From the NCBI RefSeq assembly GCF_023516615.1, contig NZ_JAMGBF010000017.1:1-64000 (forward strand): 64,000 bases of DNA. Reading direction: 5' to 3'. A program made the translations under genes and the position numbers. This stretch comes from Streptomyces panaciradicis. GTDB lineage: Bacteria; Actinomycetota; Actinomycetes; Streptomycetales; Streptomycetaceae. A model generated the notes under the pieces. That model did no database searches, was not told where the DNA came from, and saw nothing but the letters and a program-made list of their open reading frames with translations. Positions 30,866 to 39,205 of this stretch are shown here, one piece after another. Numbering within the stretch: the stretch's first letter is position 1; each line of letters opens with the position of its first letter.

Positions 30866-33244
30866 TCAACGGTCCACTCTCTCACCCGTGGCGGAGGGGT
30901 CCGTGCTTTCCACCGCGGTGTCCGGTGTCGGGTCACTCGGCTGCTGCGGGTCGCCTGCCCGGGCATCGGTGCCGGACTCCTCCGTGAGACGTGCCGCGGG
31001 GCTCTCCGGGTTCTCCGGTTCCGCGTTCTCCTCGCCCGGCTCGTCGTCGGGCCCGTTCTCCCCGGCCTGGCGGGCGGCCCGCTTGCGCTGCGTGTACATA
31101 CGGAAGCCGGCCAGGACCAGCAGGAGGAAGCCGCCGCCGATGACCAGCATGACGGTCGCCGTGAACTCGGTGACCTTCACGTCGAAGCTGACGGGGTCGC
31201 CGTACTTCTGACCGTCCTGCGTGTACAGCTGGGCGACCACGGTGGCCTGGCCGTTGGCCTTGGCCGTCGTGGTGAACTTCACCGTCTGGCTGTGGCCGCC
31301 GGAGACGGTGATCGGCTGCTCGTCGAAGGCGTAGTCGCCGATCTTGAGGCGGTTGGGGCTGGTCGAGGTGAGGCGCAGCACCAGGTGCTGGACGCCCTGC
31401 ACGAGGTTGTTCCGGACGGTCACCGGGATCGTGGCGCTGCGTCCGGACAGCTTGGTGTCGGACTTGTCGATCAGTTCGACCTGACGGGTCAGCTCGCCGA
31501 GGTGGTTCTCCACACTGCTGCGGAAATCCTCCGCGGCGCTCGCGCGACCTCGCCACGAGGTGGACATGTCGCGGTTCATGGCCCGCCCGAAGGGGGTCAC
31601 CACGCGCGAGTCGTTGGTCAGGATCACCTTGAAGTTGCCGAGGGTGTCCTGCGTCCGCGCGATCTGCTCGAAGGCGGAGCGCGGCAGCTCCTGCCTGCGC
31701 AGCGCGGACGGATAGGCGGAGGCCGACGGCAGCCTGGTGGTGGCGCCCGGATCCGGCTTGGCCTTGGCGGCCGCGGAGAGCTTCTGGGTCCGCGACCAGT
31801 TCCCGCTCTGCAGGGCCGACAGCGCGTCCGCCATCGCCTGCGCCTGGGAGGTGGTGGGCATGCGCTGCGGTGCCACGACGATGCTGCGCTGCTTGTCCGA
31901 CTGGGCGTTGAGCGCCAGGCTCTGGGCCAGGAACCGCTGCACGGCGAGCGTGGAGGAGGAAGCCGTCGTCAGATCGCCCTGGAAGGCCGTCGACAGCCGT
32001 GCGTCCGCGACGACCGCCGTGGTGCCCCCGCCGATCGGACGGGCCGCGGAGGGCGTGTAGGGCAGGCCGCCGGTCTCCTGGAGGCTGTCGCTGCGGACGA
32101 TCACCTTGTCGGCGCCCGCCGAGGTGGCGACCTTGACGATCGACGGGTCGACCGCGCCGTCCACGGGCCAGGCGAAGTCCGTGGCGGGCGTCACGTGCAG
32201 CACGGTCCTGACCGTGGTGGCCGCCACGTCGGTGGCCTCGTTCAGGTGGCTCAGGGAGCCGGTGACTCCGGTGCCGTTGTGCGCCAGGGACGCGAGGTCC
32301 GGGTCGGCGAAGGGCAGAGCGACGACCTCCTGGTCCGCCACCGCCTTCTGCAGCTCGTCGAGCCACCGCTTGGCGACCGCCTGGTGGGTCCCGACCGTGG
32401 TGGTGCCGTCCTCGTTCTTGATCTTGTAGCTGCGCGCCATCGCGTCGACGGAGGCGATCAGGTCGGGGTCGAGCACCCAGGTGACGTCGAGACCCTCGCC
32501 GAGGGTCAGCATCTCGTCCAGGCGGCCGCCGGGGGAGATCTCCTTGGCGAGGTCGTCGTTGAGGAAGACCGGCGTCTGCTGGTCGTTCGGGCCCGTCTCG
32601 GCGGTCAGGTGGACGGTGGAGACGAGCGGCCACAGGAAGGTCGTCTTCGTCTTCGTGTCCGCCCCCTCGGCCTGCCAGGGGAGGAAGGTCCGCTGGACGC
32701 CGAGGGTCTGGACCCAGGGCTGGGCGGTGGTCTGCCCGGACAGCGCGACGGCGAACTGGTAGATCCCGTCACCGCCGAGGTCGAGCTTGTCGACCGGCAC
32801 CGAGATGCTGAAGTGCTCGGCGACCCCCGGAGTGAGCTTGGCGAACTTCTCGGCGTACTTGCCGCCGACCTCGGGGCCGCTCGCGCCCTGCACGCTGTCG
32901 CTGCTGCGGGCGATGTCGTCGATGCCCGAGCGCGTGCTGATCTCGGGGCCCACCCGCAGCCCCACGTGGGCGCCGGTGACCGGTTGCTTGCCGTTGTTGG
33001 TCACTGTGCCGGAGACGGTCAGCGTGTCGCCGTCCGTGGGCGCGGAGGGACTGAGGGAGTCCAGGGCCACGGACACCGAGCCGGCGCCGGAGGCGTCCCG
33101 TGCAGAGGTCTGCGTGGCCGCGCCCGCGGGCAGCTGCAGCAGACCTGCCAGTAGGGGCGCTCCGGCGAGCAGTGCTCCGGAGCGCCGCAGCCACCGGCGG
33201 GCAGGTGAGGGAGTGGTCCCCTGGAAGTCTGCCGCTTCGGCCAC
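30866..33244 (-). CDS. Secreted, membrane-anchored DUF6049 protein
   Basis: This 792-residue protein has a signal peptide (RRWLRRSGALLAGAPLLAGLLQLPAGAA), a large extracytoplasmic region with beta-rich domains at both ends (about 50-150 and 580-690), one C-terminal membrane helix (about 697-717) and an acidic cytoplasmic tail. This is the DUF6049 family, conserved next to murJ in actinobacteria, as with Rv3909 in Mycobacterium. The function is unknown; location and context suggest cell-envelope work. It starts at GTG 33244 and is divergent from the CCA-adding enzyme. Confidence 0.85.
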   Translation of the reverse strand: MAEAADFQGTTPSPARRWLRRSGALLAGAPLLAGLLQLPAGAATQTSARDASGAGSVSVALDSLSPSAPTDGDTLTVSGTVTNNGKQPVTGAHVGLRVGPEISTRSGIDDIARSSDSVQGASGPEVGGKYAEKFAKLTPGVAEHFSISVPVDKLDLGGDGIYQFAVALSGQTTAQPWVQTLGVQRTFLPWQAEGADTKTKTTFLWPLVSTVHLTAETGPNDQQTPVFLNDDLAKEISPGGRLDEMLTLGEGLDVTWVLDPDLIASVDAMARSYKIKNEDGTTTVGTHQAVAKRWLDELQKAVADQEVVALPFADPDLASLAHNGTGVTGSLSHLNEATDVAATTVRTVLHVTPATDFAWPVDGAVDPSIVKVATSAGADKVIVRSDSLQETGGLPYTPSAARPIGGGTTAVVADARLSTAFQGDLTTASSSTLAVQRFLAQSLALNAQSDKQRSIVVAPQRMPTTSQAQAMADALSALQSGNWSRTQKLSAAAKAKPDPGATTRLPSASAYPSALRRQELPRSAFEQIARTQDTLGNFKVILTNDSRVVTPFGRAMNRDMSTSWRGRASAAEDFRSSVENHLGELTRQVELIDKSDTKLSGRSATIPVTVRNNLVQGVQHLVLRLTSTSPNRLKIGDYAFDEQPITVSGGHSQTVKFTTTAKANGQATVVAQLYTQDGQKYGDPVSFDVKVTEFTATVMLVIGGGFLLLVLAGFRMYTQRKRAARQAGENGPDDEPGEENAEPENPESPAARLTEESGTDARAGDPQQPSDPTPDTAVESTDPSATGERVDR

Positions 33245-33512
33245 GCGCTCGCCCGTCCCTCGTCGTCGTCAGTGGTCGTCGCAATGTGCGTCCACGCATG
33301 GTAACGATGCGCGCTGAGGGTAAGTGCCGCGGTCTGCTCCGCAAGATCGGCAAGGGGCGGCGGTACGTCCTATATGTTGCTGTATCGAGCGGTGCCGTGT
33401 CTTACCTCACGAGCACCGCTCTTGAGCAGGTATGACAGCAGACGCCCCGGCCGGGTTGTGCGCATTCAATGGAGGCGCCCCGGGTCCCCTTGGACACGTA
33501 CTCTCTTCTGTT

Positions 33513-34955
33513 GTGCCGAACGCCAACGAAGACAACCCCCGTGCCCAGAGTGAGGTGCCGCCCCGCATGTCGAGTGAGCAGCTGTCGGTGGCCCCCGTCG
33601 CCGACGACCTCGCCCGTCGCTTCCAGGAGGCCGGGTTCTCGCTCGCCCTGGTCGGCGGCTCGGTCCGGGACGCGTTGCTCGGCCGGCTCGGCAACGACCT
33701 CGACTTCACGACCGACGCCCGGCCCGAGGACGTCCTGAAGATCGTCCGGCCCTGGGCGGATGCCGTCTGGGAGGTCGGCATCGCCTTCGGCACCGTCGGC
33801 GCGCAGAAGGACGGCTTCCAGATCGAGGTGACGACCTACCGGTCGGAGGCCTACGACCGGACGTCGCGCAAGCCCGAGGTGTCGTACGGCGACTCCATCG
33901 AGGAGGACCTCGTCCGACGGGACTTCACGGTGAACGCGATGGCCCTCGCGCTCCCGGAGAAGACGTTCATCGACCCGCACGAGGGGCGCGCCGACCTGGC
34001 GAGGCGCCTGCTGCGCACGCCGGGCACCCCCGAGGCGTCGTTCTCCGACGACCCGCTGCGGATGATGCGGGCCGCGCGGTTCGCCGCGCAGCTGGACTTC
34101 GAGGTGGCTCCCGAGGTCGTGACGGCCATGAAGGAGATGGCCGGACGCATCGAGATCGTGTCGGCCGAGCGGGTGCGGGACGAGCTGAACAAGCTGATCC
34201 TCTCCGCGAACCCGCGCAAGGGCCTGACGCTGCTCGTCGACACCGGTCTCGCGGACCACGTGCTGCCCGAGCTCCCGGCCCTGCGCCTGGAGAGCGACGA
34301 GCACCACCGTCACAAGGACGTGTACGAGCACACGCTCATCGTCCTGGAGCAGGCGATCGCCCTGGAGGAGGACGGGCCCGACCTGACCCTGCGCCTGGCC
34401 GCGCTCCTGCACGACATCGGCAAGCCCCGCACGCGCCGGTTCGAGAAGGACGGACGGGTCTCGTTCCACCACCACGAGGTGGTCGGGGCGAAGATGACGA
34501 AGAAGCGGATGACCGCCCTCAAGTACTCCAACGAACTGGTGAAGGACGTCTCCCGTCTGGTCGAACTCCACCTGCGCTTCCACGGATACGGCACCGGCGA
34601 GTGGACGGACTCCGCCGTCCGCCGGTACGTCCGTGATGCCGGCCCGCTCCTCGGCCGTCTCCACAAGCTCACGCGCTCCGACTGCACGACCCGCAACAAG
34701 CGGAAGGCGGCGGCGCTCTCCCGCGCCTACGACGGCCTGGAGGAGCGCATCGCCCAGCTCCAGGAGCAGGAGGAACTGGACGCGATCCGCCCGGACCTCG
34801 ACGGCAACCAGATCATGCAGATCCTCGGAGTCGAACCGGGTCCCGTCATCGGCCAGGCGTACAAGCACATGCTGGAACTGCGTCTGGAAAACGGCCCCAT
34901 GGACGAGGAGAGCGCCACCCGGGCGCTCAAGGAGTGGTGGGCCGAGCAGAGCTGA
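33513..34955 (+). CDS. CCA-adding tRNA nucleotidyltransferase
   Basis: This 480-residue class II nucleotidyltransferase repairs or adds tRNA 3' CCA ends. The catalytic head has GGSVRDALLG followed by DLDFTTD (the two metal-binding aspartates), the ERxRDEL-like AERVRDELNKLIL, and an HD domain (LLHDIGKPRTRRF). The frame is open to ATG 33432, but GTG 33513 (MPNANEDNP) matches Streptomyces homologues. It has no ribosome site and TACTCT lies nine bases upstream, so it may be a leaderless transcript. Two parS palindromes follow its stop. Confidence 0.92.
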   Translation: MPNANEDNPRAQSEVPPRMSSEQLSVAPVADDLARRFQEAGFSLALVGGSVRDALLGRLGNDLDFTTDARPEDVLKIVRPWADAVWEVGIAFGTVGAQKDGFQIEVTTYRSEAYDRTSRKPEVSYGDSIEEDLVRRDFTVNAMALALPEKTFIDPHEGRADLARRLLRTPGTPEASFSDDPLRMMRAARFAAQLDFEVAPEVVTAMKEMAGRIEIVSAERVRDELNKLILSANPRKGLTLLVDTGLADHVLPELPALRLESDEHHRHKDVYEHTLIVLEQAIALEEDGPDLTLRLAALLHDIGKPRTRRFEKDGRVSFHHHEVVGAKMTKKRMTALKYSNELVKDVSRLVELHLRFHGYGTGEWTDSAVRRYVRDAGPLLGRLHKLTRSDCTTRNKRKAAALSRAYDGLEERIAQLQEQEELDAIRPDLDGNQIMQILGVEPGPVIGQAYKHMLELRLENGPMDEESATRALKEWWAEQS

Positions 34956-34967
34956 GGCCGCGAAAAA

Positions 34968-34997
34968 GGGGTCATGTTTCACGTGAAACATGACCCC
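34968..34997. terminator. parS: 30-base palindrome with parS core: parS plus terminator-like hairpin (left)
   Basis: A perfect 30-base inverted repeat with half-arm GGGGTCATGTTTCAC has parS (34976-34989) at its centre. It starts 12 bases after the CCA-enzyme stop, in a convergent gap. The RNA would form a long hairpin. Confidence 0.88.
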
Positions 34998-35010
34998 GGG
35001 GATGTGCCGA

Positions 35011-35040
35011 GGGGCGGTGTTTCACGTGAAACACCGCCCC
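35011..35040. terminator. parS: 30-base palindrome with parS core: parS plus terminator-like hairpin (right)
   Basis: A second perfect 30-base inverted repeat with half-arm GGGGCGGTGTTTCAC is centred on parS 35019-35032, 13 bases after the first palindrome and 14 before the stop of the convergent LppU-like gene. Confidence 0.88.
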
Positions 35041-35054
35041 TCGCTCTGTCCGGC

Positions 35055-35561
35055 CTACTTCTTGTAGTCCTTCAGGCAGAGCAGGAAGTCGCTACCGTCA
35101 CCGCTCTGGGTGTAGGAGTACTGGAAGTCCTTCGCAGCGGCCGTGCACTTCGACTCGGCCTCGACCGAGGAGTACTTGCCGCTGATCTTGGCCAGCACCA
35201 CGAACTGGGCCTTCGAGTCAGTGCACTTCACGACCTCGAGGTCCGGGTTGTTGTCGTTGGTGCTGCCGCGGTGCATGCAGTCGCCGACCTTGGCCGTGTC
35301 GGCGTCGTCCTGGCCGGATATGAACTTGTACGCGCCGAAGCCCAGGGCGACGACGATGACCAGGATGATCCGGATCGCCTTGAAGCTGAGCTTGCGGCTG
35401 CGCTGCGGGGGAACCGGCGCGTAGGGCGCGGTGGGGAACCCGGGCTGACCCGCCTGCTGCGGGTAGCCGCCCTGGGGCGGGTACGGAGCCTGGCCCTGCG
35501 GCGCGGCCGGCGGCTGCTGTCCCTGTGCGAACGGGTTCTGACCCTGGGGCGGAGTGGACAC
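35055..35561 (-). CDS. LppU/SCO3897-family membrane-anchored protein
   Basis: This 168-residue protein has a Pro/Gln/Gly-rich cytoplasmic N-terminus (residues 1-55), a basic stretch and one membrane helix (AIRIILVIVVALGFGAYKFI), then an extracytoplasmic domain with four cysteines (GDCMHR, VKCTD, ESKCTA, LLCLKD) likely forming two disulfides. It starts at GTG with AGGGGG upstream. This fits the LppU/SCO3897 family of unknown function. Confidence 0.82.
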   Translation of the reverse strand: MSTPPQGQNPFAQGQQPPAAPQGQAPYPPQGGYPQQAGQPGFPTAPYAPVPPQRSRKLSFKAIRIILVIVVALGFGAYKFISGQDDADTAKVGDCMHRGSTNDNNPDLEVVKCTDSKAQFVVLAKISGKYSSVEAESKCTAAAKDFQYSYTQSGDGSDFLLCLKDYKK

Positions 35562-35684
35562 GGTGGGTTCCCCCTGGAGAGTTGGTGAACGCTCTGTATA
35601 AGAGCGGCGTAAGACCCAGGTAAGTTACCGGCCGCCACTGACACTCCTGTCACCGGGAGGGACTCTGTGGCCTTGATGTGACAC

Positions 35685-36947
35685 TTACCGGAGACCAAAG
35701 CGGGCCATAGTCACCGCAACCGCCCCGTAGATGAGGGCGACCGCGATGACCAGCGCCGTTGAGCGACCGTCCGGCGGCAGCATCAGGGCGGCCACCGCGG
35801 CGGCACCCACGAAGGCGACGTTGAACAGGACGTCGTAGACGGAGAAGATCCGGCCGCGGAAGCCGTCGTCGACCGAGGACTGCACCACGGTGTCGGTCGC
35901 GATCTTCGCTCCCTGCGTGGTCAGTCCGAGGACGAACGTCGCGACCAGCATCGGGCCGGTGGCGAACGGGAGGCCGAGAGCGGGCTCCAGGATCGCCGCC
36001 GCGCCGGCGCAGACGACGATCCAGCGGCCCGGGCCGAGCCGCCCCGCCGCCCAGGGCGTCAGCACCGCCGCCGCGAAGAAGCCGGCGGCGGAGGTCCCCA
36101 ACGCCAGCCCCAGCAGCCGCAGACCCTCCTCGGCGGTCGAGGAGAAGGCGTACCGGCACAGCATCAGCAGCGTCACCAGCAGGGCCCCGTAGCAGAACCG
36201 CATCAGGGTCATCGCGAGGAGCGCCCAGGCCGCCTCCCGGCGCGGTGGGGCGGCGAGGTGGCGTACCGCTCCGGCCAGGTCGCGTGCGGTGCCGGTGAGC
36301 GCCGCGGCCAGCCGGGGCTGCACCAACTCCGGATCGGGGCCCAGCTGTTCGCGCCCCAGCCGGAGGGCCGCCAGCGCACCGCACAGATACAGCAGCGCGC
36401 CCAGCAGCACCACGGCGGCGTCGGAGTCGGCCACCACCAGGCGTACGACGAAGGCGAGCCCGCCACCGGCGGCCGCGGCGAGGGTGCCGGCGGTCGGGGA
36501 GAGGGAGTTCGCCAGCACGAGCCGTTCGGCGTCCACGACACGGGGGAGGGCGGCGGACAGGCCCGCCAGGACGAAGCGGTTGACGGCGGTGACCGACAGG
36601 GCGGAGGCGTAGAAGAGCCACTCCGGGGCGTGACCGAGAATCAGCACAGCCGTCGCGGAGGCCATCAGGGCCCGCAGCAGATTGCCGTAGAGGAAGACCT
36701 GGCGGCGGCGCCAGCGGTCCAGGAGGACGCCGGCGAAGGGGCCCACCAGGGAGTACGGCAGAAGTAGGACCGCCATGGCGGAGGCGATCGCGGCGGCCGA
36801 GGTCTGCTTCTCCGGTGAGAAGACGACGTAGGCGGCGAGCGCGACCTGGTAGACGCCGTCCGCGCCCTGGGAGAGCAGCCGTACGGCGAGCAGGCGCCGG
36901 AAGTACCGGAGGCGGAGCAGGACGCGCAGGTCACGGACGACGGGCAT
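35685..36947 (-). CDS. Major facilitator superfamily transporter
   Basis: This 420-residue protein has about 12 hydrophobic segments and the MFS loop 2-3 motif as GVLLDRWRRRQVFLYGNL. The frame extends 19 codons upstream across the ino1 terminator, so ATG 36947 (MPVVRDLRVLLRLRYFRRLL) is taken as the start; the N-terminus resembles MFS_3/enterobactin-exporter-like proteins. The substrate is unknown. Confidence 0.85.
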   Translation of the reverse strand: MPVVRDLRVLLRLRYFRRLLAVRLLSQGADGVYQVALAAYVVFSPEKQTSAAAIASAMAVLLLPYSLVGPFAGVLLDRWRRRQVFLYGNLLRALMASATAVLILGHAPEWLFYASALSVTAVNRFVLAGLSAALPRVVDAERLVLANSLSPTAGTLAAAAGGGLAFVVRLVVADSDAAVVLLGALLYLCGALAALRLGREQLGPDPELVQPRLAAALTGTARDLAGAVRHLAAPPRREAAWALLAMTLMRFCYGALLVTLLMLCRYAFSSTAEEGLRLLGLALGTSAAGFFAAAVLTPWAAGRLGPGRWIVVCAGAAAILEPALGLPFATGPMLVATFVLGLTTQGAKIATDTVVQSSVDDGFRGRIFSVYDVLFNVAFVGAAAVAALMLPPDGRSTALVIAVALIYGAVAVTMARFGLR

Positions 36948-36968
36948 GGGGCACAGCCTCACACAGGG

Positions 36969-37001
36969 AAGGGTCCCCGGGTGGAGTACCCGGGGACCCT
37001 T
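36969..37001 (-). terminator. Terminator of the inositol-phosphate synthase operon
   Basis: A 14-bp perfect stem (36969-36982 with 36988-37001) and five-base loop lie about 40 bases after the ino1 stop on the minus strand, just before the MFS gene. Confidence 0.85.
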
Positions 37002-37042
37002 CAAGCCCTGGCAGGAGCGTTTTCAGTGCGGGGGGCGCGTGG

Positions 37043-38125
37043 TCAGCGCTCGACCTCTCCCCTGATGAACTTCTCGACGTTCTCGCGGGCCTCGTCGTCG
37101 AAGTACTGCACCGGCGGGGACTTCATGAAGTACGAGGACGCCGACAGGATCGGGCCGCCGATGCCGCGGTCCTTGGCGATCTTCGCGGCGCGCAGCGCGT
37201 CGATGATGACGCCCGCCGAGTTCGGGGAGTCCCAGACCTCGAGCTTGTACTCCAGGTTCAGCGGGACGTCACCGAAGGCGCGGCCCTCGAGGCGGACGTA
37301 GGCCCACTTGCGGTCGTCCAGCCAGGCCACGTAGTCGGACGGGCCGATGTGGACGTTCTTCTCGCCGAGGTCCCGGTCGGGGATCTGGGAGGTGACGGCC
37401 TGCGTCTTGGAGATCTTCTTGGACTCCAGGCGCTCGCGCTCGAGCATGTTCTTGAAGTCCATGTTGCCGCCGACGTTCAGCTGCATGGTGCGGTCCAGGA
37501 TGACACCGCGGTCCTCGAACAGCTTCGCCATGACGCGGTGCGTGATGGTGGCGCCGACCTGGGACTTGATGTCGTCACCGACGATCGGGACGCCCGCCTC
37601 GGTGAACTTGTCCGCCCATTCCTTGGTGCCGGCGATGAAGACCGGAAGGGCGTTGACGAAGGCGACCTTGGCGTCGATGGCGCACTGGGCGTAGAACTTC
37701 GCCGCGTCCTCGGAACCCACCGGCAGGTAGCAGACCAGGACGTCGACCTGCTTGTCCTTGAGGACCTGGACGATGTCGACCGGCTCGGCCTCGGACTCCT
37801 CGATGGTCTCGCGGTAGTACTTGCCGAGACCGTCGAGGGTGTGGCCGCGCTGCACCGTGACGCCGGTGGAGGGCACGTCGCAGATCTTGATGGTGTTGTT
37901 CTCGGAGGCGCCGATCGCGTCCGCGAGGTCGAGGCCGACCTTCTTGGCGTCGACGTCGAACGCGGCGACGAACTCCACGTCGCGCACGTGGTAGTCACCG
38001 AACTGCACGTGCATCAGGCCGGGGACCTTCGACGCCGGGTCGGCGTCCTTGTAGTACTCGACTCCCTGCACCAGCGACGCGGCGCAGTTGCCCACGCCGA
38101 CGACGGCTACGCGAACCGAACCCAT
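37043..38125 (-). CDS. ino1: Inositol-3-phosphate synthase (Ino1)
   Basis: This 360-residue NAD-dependent enzyme converts glucose 6-phosphate to inositol 3-phosphate, the precursor of phosphatidylinositol and mycothiol. The NAD motif is [16 protein letters not shown], followed by [19 protein letters not shown] and the catalytic-core stretch [15 protein letters not shown]. The GGNMDFKNM segment is also conserved. ATG 38125 has GGGAG seven bases upstream; longer frames are rejected. It follows a PadR-type regulator gene 44 bases upstream and is probably cotranscribed with it. Confidence 0.94.
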   Translation of the reverse strand: MGSVRVAVVGVGNCAASLVQGVEYYKDADPASKVPGLMHVQFGDYHVRDVEFVAAFDVDAKKVGLDLADAIGASENNTIKICDVPSTGVTVQRGHTLDGLGKYYRETIEESEAEPVDIVQVLKDKQVDVLVCYLPVGSEDAAKFYAQCAIDAKVAFVNALPVFIAGTKEWADKFTEAGVPIVGDDIKSQVGATITHRVMAKLFEDRGVILDRTMQLNVGGNMDFKNMLERERLESKKISKTQAVTSQIPDRDLGEKNVHIGPSDYVAWLDDRKWAYVRLEGRAFGDVPLNLEYKLEVWDSPNSAGVIIDALRAAKIAKDRGIGGPILSASSYFMKSPPVQYFDDEARENVEKFIRGEVER

Positions 38126-38169
38126 TCCGGCTGCTCCCTGTGTGTACGAGTGAGGCCCTGACTGGGCGC

Positions 38170-38853
38170 TCACGTGGCGGTGTCGCCGGGCGTATCCGCG
38201 CCGGGGGTGTCCCCGGAACGGGGCAGGCCGCCCGTCGATCCATGTGTGGTGTCCTGCTGAGCGGTCCCCCCGGAGCCGGAACCGCGGAGGTCCCGTCCGG
38301 CCCGCTCGCTCTCGATGAGCTCGTTCAGCCAGCGCACTTCGCGCTCCACGGACTCCATCCCGTGGCGCTGTAGCTCAAGCGTGTAGTCGTCGAGTCGTTC
38401 CCGGGTGCGGGCGAAGGAGGTGCGCATCTTCTCCAGGCGCTCCTCCAGCCGGCTGCGCCGGCCTTCCAGCACCCGCACGCGGACGTCGCGCGACGTCTGT
38501 CCGAAGAAGGCGAACCGGGCGGCGAAGTGCTCGTCCTCGTACGCGTCCGGACCGGTCTGCGAGAGCAGCTCCTCGAAGTGCTCCTTACCTTCCGCCGTCA
38601 ACCGATAGACGATCTTGGCGCGACGTCCTGTGAGCGATGCGGCGAGCGCGTCCTCCGAAGAGGTCCCCGGCTCCTCGATCAACCAGCCGTTGGCGACCAG
38701 CGTCTTGAGGCAGGGGTACAGCGTTCCGTAGCTGAACGCACGGAACACACCCAGTGAGGTGTTGAGCCGTTTGCGCAGCTCGTAGCCGTGCATCGGGGAC
38801 TCGCGGAGCAGGCCGAGTACGGCGAACTCGAGAATCCCGGAACGCCGGCTCAT
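38170..38853 (-). CDS. PadR-family transcriptional regulator
   Basis: This 227-residue protein has an N-terminal winged helix ([24 protein letters not shown], then [19 protein letters not shown]) typical of PadR and a coiled C-terminal dimerisation region (about 120-190). The last 40 residues are low-complexity Gly/Thr-rich. A perfect inverted repeat lies 30 bases upstream of its start and is the likely operator. The downstream gene is ino1, so it may control inositol phosphate synthesis; this is inference from position. Confidence 0.9.
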   Translation of the reverse strand: MSRRSGILEFAVLGLLRESPMHGYELRKRLNTSLGVFRAFSYGTLYPCLKTLVANGWLIEEPGTSSEDALAASLTGRRAKIVYRLTAEGKEHFEELLSQTGPDAYEDEHFAARFAFFGQTSRDVRVRVLEGRRSRLEERLEKMRTSFARTRERLDDYTLELQRHGMESVEREVRWLNELIESERAGRDLRGSGSGGTAQQDTTHGSTGGLPRSGDTPGADTPGDTAT

Positions 38854-39205
38854 CCGCTCGCCTCCTCGCTTTATCTCGCTCCGATGTATCGACTCGATAC
38901 ATCATGACGATAGAACGGCCTTCCCCGTGCGACAAGTGGGGGGACGGTGAACGGGATCACATCACTTATTCATCCGAGGCAAGTTGCCTGATTTGGGATG
39001 AACTTGTGTGCTCGGCGGGTTTTGACGGTGCGTAGTCTGTGCGCCATGCACACCACCGGGAGCCAAGTGACGTACGGGGGCGTCGGCGTCCCGGAGTCGG
39101 TACGGATGAATGCGGGATCGACCACATCCGTACTTCGGGGGGACCGGAAACCAGCCGCCGTTTCCAGGCGCGCACGGGTGCGCCTGCCCGAGGAGTAGTC
39201 GTTCG
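38854..39205. other. Gap between the PadR gene and the PBP gene
   Basis: These 352 bases separate divergent genes and hold no gene I accept. The PadR operator lies at 38883-38903. TAGTCT at 39033-39038 is a possible -10 for the PBP gene, but no -35 lies at normal spacing. Confidence 0.4.
38883..38903. promoter_or_regulatory. Likely PadR operator
   Basis: A perfect inverted repeat, GATGTATCGA, one base, TCGATACATC, lies 30 bases before the PadR start. PadR regulators bind palindromes beginning ATGT and ending ACAT, so autoregulation is likely. Confidence 0.75.

Noticed and set aside
28655..33154. Open frame of about 1500 codons on the plus strand
   Set aside because: It crosses murJ and the DUF6049 gene in antisense; both minus-strand proteins are clearly real.
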